Shown here piece by piece: positions 15,829-23,409 of a stretch of DNA of 35,547 bases (positions within the stretch are counted from its first letter, which is position 1; the number at the start of each line of letters is the position of its first letter). The position numbers and the translations under genes were made by a program. This stretch comes from a virus. Below the pieces are notes generated by a model. That model was not told where the DNA came from. It was given only the letters and a program-made list of their open reading frames with translations, and made no database searches. The stretch is taken from the IMG/VR virus record IMGVR_UViG_3300021579_000024, positions 1 to 35,547 of that record. One strand, given 5' to 3'.

Positions 15829-16536
15829 TTACCCCATAGTAGCCATGTACGGTACTTGGTACGATGGGTATGTGGTCGGGGGGATCGTTGACGTTGGAAC
15901 GCGAAGCGCGTTCAGCATGTTCTGACCCTGCGAGTAGTTCAGGTAAGTGCCCAGACCTTGAGTGAGTGCATTGGCACCCCCCACATAGCCGGATGCACGA
16001 GCAGCAGCGCCACTCGTCAGGGATTCCCCGACGTTGGACGCCATCGTTTGACCAGCTTGCCCAAGTTGCTGCGCAGTAGTTTGACCAACCCCCGCGAGGG
16101 ACTGCAACGGCTGGAGGCGTGCTGCGCGTTCGGTTTGATACCGATTGAAAGCATTTTGGTACTCCTGAGAGCCAAGGTCTTGACCAAAGCGTTGGATGCC
16201 TTTGAGCGTGGCACCCGAGAGCAGGCCACCACGGGCTGCGGCTGACCGTTCCAACGCCTTCATGCCTTCTGACATACGGAACCCATAACCCGGGTCAGCT
16301 TGGAATTGAGACATGCCGAACGGGGTGTAATCGGTTGCCAGCGGCACCAGCTTATTGAGCGCCTGTTCGCCTGCCTTGAGCCAAGGCATTTGATCTTCGC
16401 GTGTTTGGCGATACTGCTCGTTCTGAAGCTGTGCCGCACTATCAGCGGCAGCGGCCTGGGTGCCTGCTGCACTTTTAGAAGCACTCGCACCAATAAGAGA
16501 ACTGGCGACAACGGAACCAGCAACCCAAAAAGTCAT
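15829..16536 (-). CDS. DNA transfer / ejection protein, gp7-like
   Basis: The 235-residue protein has an N-terminal hydrophobic Ala/Ser segment (about 4-25) and then a polar region (QTREDQMPWLKAGEQAL) typical of P22 gp7-type ejection proteins: the DPGYGFRMSEGMKALERSAAARGGLLSG segment is a common signature in this group. The C-terminus is Gly/Ala/Gln-rich with a TGAA-like low-complexity stretch. It is expected in the virion interior and to move into the host first. The start overlaps the cupin gene stop by 4 nt. Confidence 0.75.
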   Translation of the reverse strand: MTFWVAGSVVASSLIGASASKSAAGTQAAAADSAAQLQNEQYRQTREDQMPWLKAGEQALNKLVPLATDYTPFGMSQFQADPGYGFRMSEGMKALERSAAARGGLLSGATLKGIQRFGQDLGSQEYQNAFNRYQTERAARLQPLQSLAGVGQTTAQQLGQAGQTMASNVGESLTSGAAARASGYVGGANALTQGLGTYLNYSQGQNMLNALRVPTSTIPPTTYPSYQVPYMATMG

Positions 16537-17000
16537 GGCTGCCCCTCGATTTCTTTGTGTTTGACCTGATTACCGAGAATGTACATCGAATCGGGGTCAA
16601 CCTCCACCAATTCGGCTTCGGCTTCTTCGACTGTCTTTGACTCGGTGGTGTGGAAGGTCATGCAAAGCGTGTCGGTAACCGCATACACCGCCCGCTTTGT
16701 CCCGGGTTTACTTTGAAACAAGTGCGGTCCGGTGACCTCTTGTGCATTTCCATCACCGTCCGTGATCTGGACAGTTCCCGACACGATGATATAAAAATGT
16801 TCTTTTTTGTGGACTGCGCCGACCACGAGCACCCCGGCGTGACGAAACACTTCACGGCAGTACATGCCGCCATGGAAGTAGTGCTTTGTCTCAGGTTCGT
16901 ATTGCGGCAGCTTGGTTAACTCCCGCTGTAGTGATTCCACCTTCTGCCGCATTATCTGCTGCGGCGCAACCCCGAACCCGTCACCGTAGGTTACTTTCAC
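16533..17000 (-). CDS. Cupin-fold protein in the virion gene cluster
   Basis: The 155-residue protein has a double-stranded beta-helix (cupin) core: VGAVHKKEHFYIIVSGTVQITDGDG followed by HLFQSKPGTKRAVYAVTDTLCMTFH. The KKEHFYIIVSG and PGTKRAVYA segments take the places of the two cupin motifs; the His and Glu of HKKEH could bind metal. Similar small cupins occur among structural genes of other podoviruses, without known function. An N-terminal helical region (about 14-33) may bind a virion partner. Both ends overlap neighbours with ATGA junctions, so it is expressed with the ejection proteins. Confidence 0.7.
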   Translation of the reverse strand: MKVTYGDGFGVAPQQIMRQKVESLQRELTKLPQYEPETKHYFHGGMYCREVFRHAGVLVVGAVHKKEHFYIIVSGTVQITDGDGNAQEVTGPHLFQSKPGTKRAVYAVTDTLCMTFHTTESKTVEEAEAELVEVDPDSMYILGNQVKHKEIEGQP

Positions 17001-17335
17001 TGAGTCACCTCACGACCACTGACCCGCATGTTGATTGCGCTGGCCGTCCCGGCAATCGTCGAGATGAAATCGCCACTCCCCAAGACCTGACCCACCAGTT
17101 CCGGGAACGTGTAAATCTCGGACGGCTGGAGCGTCTTGGTCTTGGTAACCAGGTTGGTGTTACCGGCGGTACCAGCGGTAGTGACCAAGTTGACCGAGAT
17201 CGTTGCAGCCGAGGCGCTGTAATTGGTCGCCGTGAACTTGTCAATGATGGTGGTCACGTTAGTGGCCGTGTACTGCGTGGTCTGGGTGTTCTCGACAGTT
17301 TTTGCCGGGACCAGAACTTTGACGGTGACTGTCAT
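16997..17335 (-). CDS. Small beta-rich virion-associated protein
   Basis: The 112-residue protein is Thr/Val/Ala-rich with alternating beta strands (TVTVKVLVPAKTVE, AATISVNLVTTAG, SAINMRVSGREV) and no cysteines. It looks like a single immunoglobulin-like or jelly-roll domain. I recall similar short proteins between tail-type genes in phages of this kind, but know no defined role. AAGGAG lies just before its ATG. A decoration, head-fibre or tail-accessory function is plausible by position. Confidence 0.6.
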   Translation of the reverse strand: MTVTVKVLVPAKTVENTQTTQYTATNVTTIIDKFTATNYSASAATISVNLVTTAGTAGNTNLVTKTKTLQPSEIYTFPELVGQVLGSGDFISTIAGTASAINMRVSGREVTQ

Positions 17336-17375
17336 GTTGAACTCCTTATGAGGGTCCCAACGAATCGTTGGAGTC

Positions 17376-18134
17376 CTACTGCGTCATTATCCAATTTGTG
17401 CCATCGGAAACCAAGGTGGCGTTTGCACCGACCACGGCTGGCAAGATGGCCGTCGTGGCAGCACCACCAGCCAGCGGCACCACATTAACCGAAGCTGACA
17501 CGAGGGTTTGGGCTTGGTAATTCTGGAAATGCAGGACCCGGCCAACATTGGTGCTGGCGCTGGGCAACGTCGCGGTGCAAGTCGAACCGGACTTGTTGCT
17601 GATCAACCAAGTCTCATTGCCAGCAACTGTGAAGTCGGTAGTCTTGGTCGCCGGGGCTGAACTCAATCCAGCAATCGCCGCAGTGACCACACCAACATCG
17701 AACTGCGGGGCGACCTGCAACGCTTGAATCTGTTTTTGCAATTCGGCAATCTGGTCCAACAGATCATTTTGCGACGGGGCCGATTGCAACGCTTGAATCT
17801 GTTTTTGCAACTCGGCATTCTGCGCCAACAGATCATTTTGCGACGGGGTCGATTGCAACCCCAGCATCTCTTTCTGCAACTCGGCATTCTGCGCCAACAG
17901 ATCATTTTGCGAGGGCGCAAGGTTTTCGCTGGCGTTGTTGACAATGTGGTTGACCTCGTCAACCGTCAGCGCAGGTGGTCCTTTTTGTACATCGTCAAGT
18001 GAAATGCTACTGCCGCCCTGTGACTGAAACAAGGACAGGAAAAACAAATACCATTCACGCGAGACTGTGCCCGATCGCGGGTCAATAAACGCGACCCGTG
18101 GTGGCGTGATTGGTACGTTGACCGGGTTAGGCAT
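17376..18134 (-). CDS. Virion protein with three coiled-coil repeats
   Basis: The 252-residue protein has three parts. The N-terminus contains VAFIDPRSGTVSREWYLFFLSLF (13-35), a segment I recall from many podovirus structural proteins. Residues about 73-141 are three tandem 23-residue repeats beginning PSQNDLLAQNAELQK, clearly coiled coil, encoded by 69-bp DNA repeats around 17709-17918. The C-terminal 90 residues are beta-rich (TLPSASTNVGRVLHFQN, then ATLVSDGTNWIM), like a small fibre tip. It may be a trimeric needle or minor fibre. P22 encodes its needle gp26 next to gp10, which fits the position here, but the sequence link is not shown. Confidence 0.65.
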   Translation of the reverse strand: MPNPVNVPITPPRVAFIDPRSGTVSREWYLFFLSLFQSQGGSSISLDDVQKGPPALTVDEVNHIVNNASENLAPSQNDLLAQNAELQKEMLGLQSTPSQNDLLAQNAELQKQIQALQSAPSQNDLLDQIAELQKQIQALQVAPQFDVGVVTAAIAGLSSAPATKTTDFTVAGNETWLISNKSGSTCTATLPSASTNVGRVLHFQNYQAQTLVSASVNVVPLAGGAATTAILPAVVGANATLVSDGTNWIMTQ

Positions 18135-19560
18135 TCGTCGGGCTCACGAGTAGTTCCGCGCCCACAATAGCAATCTTCACGGGGTCGGTGCCGCTGACCT
18201 CATACACACGGTCGCGGATTTTCATCGTCATCCCCAGACGACGCCAGATAACGCGGCGGTAGTATTCGCCGATCTTACCGATGCTGACCCATTTCTCGCT
18301 GGACCATGTGTGCCCGCCATCGTCAGACCAGCGCAGCATGACTTGAGGGTCACTGCCTTGACTAAGGGTCAAACCCACGCCTGTCTCCAGATCAAGCTGA
18401 AGGCTGTGTTGCGCGGTGCGTTTAAGGTTGTTCTGGTCGGTGGGCAGCGCCCTCCATGACCGAAGCCACTTCTGGATGCTGCCGTTGTCCGAGTAGTTCT
18501 CAAGGTCGAATGCGTAAACATTGGCGTTTTGGTAGTCACCCACCAATACATCGCCTTGGAAGAATGCTTGGCAGTTGCTGCGGTGACGGGTGAACTCACC
18601 GTTGGTAAACCCGCCCCGCTCGTGCCATGCTTGCGTTGCCGCGTCATAGACCCATGTCGTGTCGGCCTGCGGAAAGATCAGTACGTAGAAGCTGTGGCCG
18701 TCCTGTTGGTATGTGTACCCGATGGCGTCCGACATGTTGTCGTACTGCTGGATTTGCCACTCAACAGCATGGGTCGAGACGCGCTGGCCGGTGTAGCCGT
18801 TGGCCCGGTAGACGATGCCCTGGCCTCGGGCATCTTTGCCCAGCCAGAACAGGCCGTTGTCCATCTTGGCAATTGAGTACGGGGCAGCACATCCCAGTTC
18901 GTTGTACGCACCCTGGATGCGCGACAGGGGGAAGTCTGCGTTGCCGCTGTTGTACCAAACCTCGACCGAGTTGGTGCCAAACACCCAGACTTCCCGATGG
19001 TCCGCAATGATGCCAACCACACCGTCCGGGGAGCCTTCGGCGCTGGCGAAGTCCAACGGGTCTACGCTCAGACCATCCAGCAATCCGGTGACCCAAATCT
19101 TCTGGCTATTGGGCTCGTTGAATACGAAATACCCATCAAGGTAGGTCACGGTCACCGCGCCCGGAAAATCACTGTCCGTGATTTGGGCGAAGGCGTTGGT
19201 CGTGGCGTTGTATATGTAGCCGGGACCGTTGCAAGCCACGAACAACTGAGTGCCGTTGTCGGCCATGCTGACTGGACCACTGGTGCCCGCCACGGTGCCC
19301 AGCGTGGTCACTGCGTAGGTGGAGTCCACCTTGTACAACTTGTCGCGGCTGACCACGTACAGGTTGTCGTTGAACTCCCACATGCCCCGAATCGGCCCGA
19401 TGCCCACGGATACCTTTAACTTGAGGCCCGGTGCGCGGTTCAAAAACGCTGGCTCTTTGCCCCCCTCTGGGATGATCTCAGGGAACAGATTGACCATGCG
19501 TGCGTCCGCAGCATTGACGCTGCGAGCGACGTAGGAGGAACCGAGGATCGGGGTCTTCAT
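18127..19560 (-). CDS. P22 gp10-like DNA stabilisation (head completion) protein
   Basis: The 477-residue protein matches the packaged-DNA stabilisation family of P22 gp10. The start (MKTPILGSSYVARSVNAADARMVNLFPE) and inner signatures (LDFASAEGSPDGVVGI, VWVFGTNSVEVWYNSG, YNELGCAAPYSIAKMDNG, FWLG) are typical. The repeated Trp/Gly segments suggest a beta-propeller-like body. It closes the portal-tail channel after packaging. The gene overlaps the coiled-coil protein gene by 8 nt and its start overlaps the gp4-like stop, matching the usual gp4-gp10 order. Confidence 0.85.
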   Translation of the reverse strand: MKTPILGSSYVARSVNAADARMVNLFPEIIPEGGKEPAFLNRAPGLKLKVSVGIGPIRGMWEFNDNLYVVSRDKLYKVDSTYAVTTLGTVAGTSGPVSMADNGTQLFVACNGPGYIYNATTNAFAQITDSDFPGAVTVTYLDGYFVFNEPNSQKIWVTGLLDGLSVDPLDFASAEGSPDGVVGIIADHREVWVFGTNSVEVWYNSGNADFPLSRIQGAYNELGCAAPYSIAKMDNGLFWLGKDARGQGIVYRANGYTGQRVSTHAVEWQIQQYDNMSDAIGYTYQQDGHSFYVLIFPQADTTWVYDAATQAWHERGGFTNGEFTRHRSNCQAFFQGDVLVGDYQNANVYAFDLENYSDNGSIQKWLRSWRALPTDQNNLKRTAQHSLQLDLETGVGLTLSQGSDPQVMLRWSDDGGHTWSSEKWVSIGKIGEYYRRVIWRRLGMTMKIRDRVYEVSGTDPVKIAIVGAELLVSPTNA

Positions 19561-20270
19561 CAGAAGTTACCGGCGTAGATATTGAACCGTTGCCGGTTCG
19601 CCACGACAGCGTAGGGCATACTCATGATGTCGTCCGGGTTGTTGATGCGCTTCAAGTTGCGCTTGCTGGTCATGGCAATACGCTGAACCTGTGGCGACGG
19701 CTCAACGCCGAACTCGGGGGCGATCTCCATCGCCAAGTTGTAGGTGAAGGCTCGCATGTATCCAGGTGGAAAGTACAACTGGGTCGCCAGATCGGCTGGT
19801 TGTGCCAATTCCTGCACCGAGACAAAATGCCACTCCAAAACCTGTGTGGGTTTGGGGTAGACGAACATCTCGACATTGGGGAATGTCTCGTTGACGAAGA
19901 TGACCTGCGGGAAAGTGGATGTGGCCGTCTTGACAGCGATGCCGTTGTACTGGTCTTGGTTGATGAACTTGATGCCATACGACACGCCGCTGGGGGCGCG
20001 GTAGTAAGTGGCAGTGTCCAGCAGCACAGGACGGTTACCCACGAAGTCGCCAGTGGGGCCGAGGGTGCGACGAATCTCGCCCGCAGGCCAACTGAAAACC
20101 TGGTCTTGGGTGGCGAAGACAGACAACCGCTCGGTGTTCCACGAGTCGATCATCTGGTTCATTGCCAGAAGCGCGTCTTGGCTTGTTGCCGCTGACGGGG
20201 TTTCACCTTCGGCCAATACGCCGAGCAACCGCAACGCCCGGTTAATTTGATCGCCCGCCGTAGTAGCCAT
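19560..20270 (-). CDS. P22 gp4-like tail accessory / head-to-tail joining protein
   Basis: The 236-residue protein fits the P22 gp4 adaptor group. Typical segments are AGDQINRALRLLGVLAEGETPSA near the N-terminus, ALLAMNQMIDSWNTERL (about 33-49), VFSWPAGE, and a C-terminal helical part LYFPPGYMRAFTYNLAMEIAPEFG. It forms a ring beneath the portal and seals DNA together with the gp10-like protein. Unlike P22 gp4 it shows no obvious muramidase motif, as is common in related phages. It lies between a small unknown gene and gp10. Confidence 0.82.
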   Translation of the reverse strand: MATTAGDQINRALRLLGVLAEGETPSAATSQDALLAMNQMIDSWNTERLSVFATQDQVFSWPAGEIRRTLGPTGDFVGNRPVLLDTATYYRAPSGVSYGIKFINQDQYNGIAVKTATSTFPQVIFVNETFPNVEMFVYPKPTQVLEWHFVSVQELAQPADLATQLYFPPGYMRAFTYNLAMEIAPEFGVEPSPQVQRIAMTSKRNLKRINNPDDIMSMPYAVVANRQRFNIYAGNF

Positions 20271-20271
20271 T

Positions 20272-20517
20272 TCAGATCTCTTCGGATTCGTCGCTTGCCA
20301 GCGTGTCGCTGTTGGGCTGTTCGATAGGTTGTCGGGTCACACGACGCGAATACTTGCGCTTGGTAGGCGATTCTTCGACGGATGCCGATTCAACCGGTTT
20401 CTCAGCGGGCGCGTCGGGGGTGTAGCGCGTCCATCCGAGTTTTTCGTCGTGTTCGAGTTCTTGCGCGTTGATGGCAACTTTGGCGCCGTGGATGGGGTGT
20501 ACGAGTACGACGTTCAT
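20272..20517 (-). CDS. Small charged phage protein of unknown function
   Basis: The 81-residue protein starts with a short conserved-looking part (MNVVLVHPIHGAKVAINAQE) and continues with a disordered, highly charged tail rich in Glu, Ser, Lys and Pro (about 35-81), including KRKYSRR. Similar short ORFs sit between coat and gp4-like genes in other podoviruses; I cannot assign a function. It could be a minor virion component or assembly factor. It ends 1 nt before the gp4-like gene. Confidence 0.6.
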   Translation of the reverse strand: MNVVLVHPIHGAKVAINAQELEHDEKLGWTRYTPDAPAEKPVESASVEESPTKRKYSRRVTRQPIEQPNSDTLASDESEEI

Positions 20518-20524
20518 GATAATG

Positions 20525-20546
20525 AAACAGGGCCGAAGCCCTGTTT
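20525..20546 (-). terminator. UUCG-loop hairpin after the decoration-type gene
   Basis: On the minus strand AAACAGGGC-TTCG-GCCCTGTTT forms a 9-bp stem closed by a UUCG tetraloop, ending in a short T run. It follows the 20561-20962 gene. The U-run is brief, so partial termination or 3'-end protection of the coat-region mRNA is more likely than a full stop. Confidence 0.7.
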
Positions 20547-20560
20547 TCAGTTGCTAACGA

Positions 20561-20962
20561 TTAGGAAATGCGGTAGCAAGTCCAAGCACCGTCGCCGGTC
20601 TTGCGGGCGCGGAAGTGACCCGAAGTGCCAGCGGACACCGTACCAGCGCCGACCAGAGTCCAGCCGGTGCCGACGGCGACCGTGATGGCATCCGAGCCAG
20701 CAGCGTCGATGTTGATGACATAGAAGTCAAAAGCAGCGTTCACTTTGACAGCGTTCGGGATGCCAGCTTCCAGATCTGCCACGGTGGGCAGAGTCAGGTT
20801 GCCGGCGGTGCCGTTGAAGGTGAACAGACCATTCGATAGTTGAGCAGCCGTTGCGGTCGCAGCAGCGGTCAGAGCGGTCGGGGCGCCTTGCACCAGCAGT
20901 TGAGCTTCAGAGACATTACCTGCGCCGAGTTGGTAACCACCGCCACCATTAGGGAGAGCCAT
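20561..20962 (-). CDS. Putative capsid decoration / head-fibre protein
   Basis: The 133-residue protein is small, neutral and beta-rich, with Gly/Ala/Thr-rich segments and a C-terminal GHFRARKTGDGAWTCYRIS. The middle part (LPTVADLEAGIPNAVKVNAAFDFYVIN) recalls phage head-fibre or decoration proteins that attach trimeric beta domains to the capsid. It lies directly after the major coat gene and is bounded by UUCG-loop hairpins on both sides, fitting a highly expressed structural mRNA. The exact role is inferred. Confidence 0.65.
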   Translation of the reverse strand: MALPNGGGGYQLGAGNVSEAQLLVQGAPTALTAAATATAAQLSNGLFTFNGTAGNLTLPTVADLEAGIPNAVKVNAAFDFYVINIDAAGSDAITVAVGTGWTLVGAGTVSAGTSGHFRARKTGDGAWTCYRIS

Positions 20963-20991
20963 GACAATTTCCTTTCAAGATTGAGTTCGGG

Positions 20992-21016
20992 AAACGGGGG
21001 CCGAAGCCCCCGGTTT
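20992..21016 (-). terminator. UUCG-loop hairpin after the major coat gene
   Basis: On the minus strand GGGGGC-TTCG-GCCCCC, flanked by AAAC/GTTT pairs with one bulged base, lies 4 nt beyond the coat stop codon. Only three T follow. It is a very stable hairpin that could stop some polymerases or protect coat mRNA. Confidence 0.65.
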
Positions 21017-21020
21017 CAGA

Positions 21021-22229
21021 TTAGCCCCACATACGGCAGCCCATCTGCGGACGGATCGTGTTGTAGCCATACAGAACGTCAACACGGCACGGCATACGGT
21101 CGTTGTTGATGTCGTACTGGCGAACCACCCGCAGGCTGATGCCGTTGTGAACGGCACGGCTGGCCATGTCCACGCCTTGCGGCAGCAGCAGGTCAGCGGT
21201 GGCGAACGCGATGGCGTCACGATGGTAAGCGAGGTTCTGAGCGTAGGTGCCACCAGAAGCGCCGATGAAGGTCACAGCCTTGCTGCTGCCAGGCAGGCTC
21301 ACGACGGTAGCCAGAGCGCTGGAGGACGAGTACATCGGAGCCACGGTGATGTTACCTTCACCAGACGAACCCAGAGTCACGTCAGCCAGAGCGACGAACT
21401 GGAACAGCGAACCGGTGGACTCGCGGGTCTGCGGGTTGGCGGCAAAGCAGCCATCCACGGTGAACACGTCGCCAGCTTTCACGGTGGTGTTGTTACCAGC
21501 GCCAGTGATGGCGATGGTGGTTGCACCCTCAGTGGTCACGGCGGCAGATGTCGAGCCGGTAGCGGCGGCACGGGTGCCGACGGTGAACGACTTGATCGAC
21601 TGGCTCATGTTCACTTCCTCGTAACCCAGCACATTCTCACCCATCATGCCGTTCTTGAACTGGCGGGAGATCACGTCGGTGGGGTTGAAGAAGCCGGACA
21701 AGCCGTTCACCAGCGCAGCGTTGGCGGCGGGGTTCACGGTCAGGTAGCGCGGCGACATGGTGGCGGCGTTTTCGTTCAGCTTCTGCTGGGCTTGCAGCAT
21801 CACTAGCGCGGTGCTGGGGGCAGTGCCGGGGGTACCAACAGAGTTACCGAACTGCTTGAATGCGTTGGCAACGTCAGCGTCCACGGTGGATGCCAACTGA
21901 CTGATGCGAGGCTTCAGAACACGCTCAGCGAAGTCGTCCAACTGCATGGTCAGTTCGGCAGAGGTGAAGTTGATGCCAACGTGCTTCTGCGATGCCACGG
22001 TCAGGGTGGTGTACTGTTCGTTGTCGTCCTGAGCTTGCAGGGCGGCACCGTCAGTCACCAGAGCGCGGTCGGGCAGGCGGATACGCAGGGTCGAACCGAT
22101 CTTTGCGCCTTCGACAGCAAAGCTGTCATCGTACTGGCGGTTCACGTTGCGGGTGATCACGAGGTTGTTCTCCAGAATCTCCAGAGATTTGCGCGTGATC
22201 ATGTCAATGGTAAGAAGGCTGTTTGCCAT
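21021..22229 (-). CDS. Major capsid (coat) protein, P22 gp5-like
   Basis: The 402-residue protein matches the P22-type coat family: N-terminal arm ANSLLTIDMITRKSLEILENNL, then NRQYDDSFAVEGAKIGSTLRIRLP, VASQKHVGINFTSAELTMQLDDFAERVLKP, and a C-terminal part with YDINNDRMPCRVDVLYGYNTIRP. The fold is HK97-like with an inserted Ig-like domain; a Thr/Ala/Gly-rich beta region at about 205-310 would hold the insertion. About 415-420 copies build a T=7 shell in P22. It follows the scaffold gene by 15 nt and is followed by a strong UUCG-loop hairpin. Confidence 0.9.
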   Translation of the reverse strand: MANSLLTIDMITRKSLEILENNLVITRNVNRQYDDSFAVEGAKIGSTLRIRLPDRALVTDGAALQAQDDNEQYTTLTVASQKHVGINFTSAELTMQLDDFAERVLKPRISQLASTVDADVANAFKQFGNSVGTPGTAPSTALVMLQAQQKLNENAATMSPRYLTVNPAANAALVNGLSGFFNPTDVISRQFKNGMMGENVLGYEEVNMSQSIKSFTVGTRAAATGSTSAAVTTEGATTIAITGAGNNTTVKAGDVFTVDGCFAANPQTRESTGSLFQFVALADVTLGSSGEGNITVAPMYSSSSALATVVSLPGSSKAVTFIGASGGTYAQNLAYHRDAIAFATADLLLPQGVDMASRAVHNGISLRVVRQYDINNDRMPCRVDVLYGYNTIRPQMGCRMWG

Positions 22230-22244
22230 GACTCAAGTCCTAAA

Positions 22245-23045
22245 TTAACGGTTGCGGAGTGCCCGAGCCTTGGCAATTTGTCGTTGACGCTCGGCGGCGA
22301 TCCACTCCGACGCACTCATGGTCTGGACAGACCGAGGATCGGTGGTATCAGTGATACCCGGGTTCACAGCGCGAGCAGTCACCGGGGAAATCGGCGCCGG
22401 CGCAGACGTTGTTTTCTTTTGGGGAGGTTCGGTGCCAAGTTTGACTTCGATCTTCCCAATTTCACGCGCTTGTAGGAGCGGCGACAGACGCGAGATGCGA
22501 TCAGCTTCTTTCGGGTTACTGCCCAGCCAGTAGGCCAGATCAGGCCCGATGTCGGACGCTTTGATTACCCCTGCCATTACATCGGTGACTCGGATGTTCG
22601 GGTTGTAAGCGACCTGTTCAAAGTCGGCGTACTTGACCCGAGCGTCTTCCTCACGCTCTGCGTAGGCGTCCTCAATCTGAGCGCGTTGCTTTTGAATTTC
22701 TCGCTGTGCGATCAGTTCTTCGGCCTTACGGACAGCCAATGCTTCCGCATATGCTTCCGTGGTTTCAAACTGATCAGCAGGCGGTAACTCTGCTGGCACC
22801 GACTGCCGCGCTTGCATCTCTGCTTGCTTGGCTTGCTGCTCACGTTCCCACTTACGTTGCTCTCTTGCGAGGCGCTTGCCGATCATCGCATCGAGTTCGG
22901 CCTGAGTGAATTTCTTCTCTTCGGCTATCTGCCCTTGCTGATTCTCAGCGGCTTCCGGCGCGTTTTGTGCCTGACCCGTGGTGGCCGTCACCTCGGTGGC
23001 TGGCGCGGAGTCTACTTCCGCTAGGTGTTGGACTTCATCAGTCAT
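22245..23045 (-). CDS. Scaffolding protein
   Basis: The 266-residue protein is acidic at the N-terminus, then a long charged helix (about 45-150, with KWEREQQAKQAEMQAR and EELIAQREIQKQRAQIEDAYAEREEDARV), and a basic C-terminal helical tail (SASEWIAAERQRQIAKARALRNR). The shape and the basic C-terminal coat-binding hairpin are as in P22 gp8. It directs capsid assembly and leaves before packaging completes. Position immediately before the coat gene supports this. The upstream ribosome site is weak, so translation may be limited. Confidence 0.82.
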   Translation of the reverse strand: MTDEVQHLAEVDSAPATEVTATTGQAQNAPEAAENQQGQIAEEKKFTQAELDAMIGKRLAREQRKWEREQQAKQAEMQARQSVPAELPPADQFETTEAYAEALAVRKAEELIAQREIQKQRAQIEDAYAEREEDARVKYADFEQVAYNPNIRVTDVMAGVIKASDIGPDLAYWLGSNPKEADRISRLSPLLQAREIGKIEVKLGTEPPQKKTTSAPAPISPVTARAVNPGITDTTDPRSVQTMSASEWIAAERQRQIAKARALRNR

Positions 23046-23099
23046 TTCATGTTCCAGAGGAACCCCGGTGAACCCCGCCGGTAATAATGGTTTTGAACA

Positions 23100-23408
23100 T
23101 CACCGATAGTAACTGATATTCAGTTTTGCACCGGATGCTTGTTCAATGAAACGGATTTTGCTCAAGTCGCCGTCATATTGCAAGGGGATGCCCACAGCAA
23201 GCGGCATACCGACAGAAGCGGTCGGCGCAACGCCATCATCGCGCCAGCGAACGCCCTGGGATTCAGCAACGATCAAGGCAAATGCGGGAGGGCAATTAAG
23301 ACCATTGGCGTCGGTTGTTGGCAGTGTCAGACCAGCCGACGTGCCCAAGCTGATGATCTGCTGGTAACCGAGGCACGACGTAACGACTTTGAGGAGGTTG
23401 TTCGCCAT
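23100..23408 (-). CDS. Small virion-type protein of unknown function
   Basis: The 102-residue protein opens ANNLLKVVTSCLGYQQIISLGTSAGLTLP and continues with a beta-rich VRWRDDGVAPTASVGMPLAVGIPLQYDGDLSKIRFIE. Short proteins with this VRWRDDGxxPT... pattern are frequent among phage structural genes, often as part of decoration or tail-tip sets; I know no proven role. It sits between the adhesin-like gene and the scaffold gene. Confidence 0.65.
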   Translation of the reverse strand: MANNLLKVVTSCLGYQQIISLGTSAGLTLPTTDANGLNCPPAFALIVAESQGVRWRDDGVAPTASVGMPLAVGIPLQYDGDLSKIRFIEQASGAKLNISYYR

Positions 23409-23409
23409 T

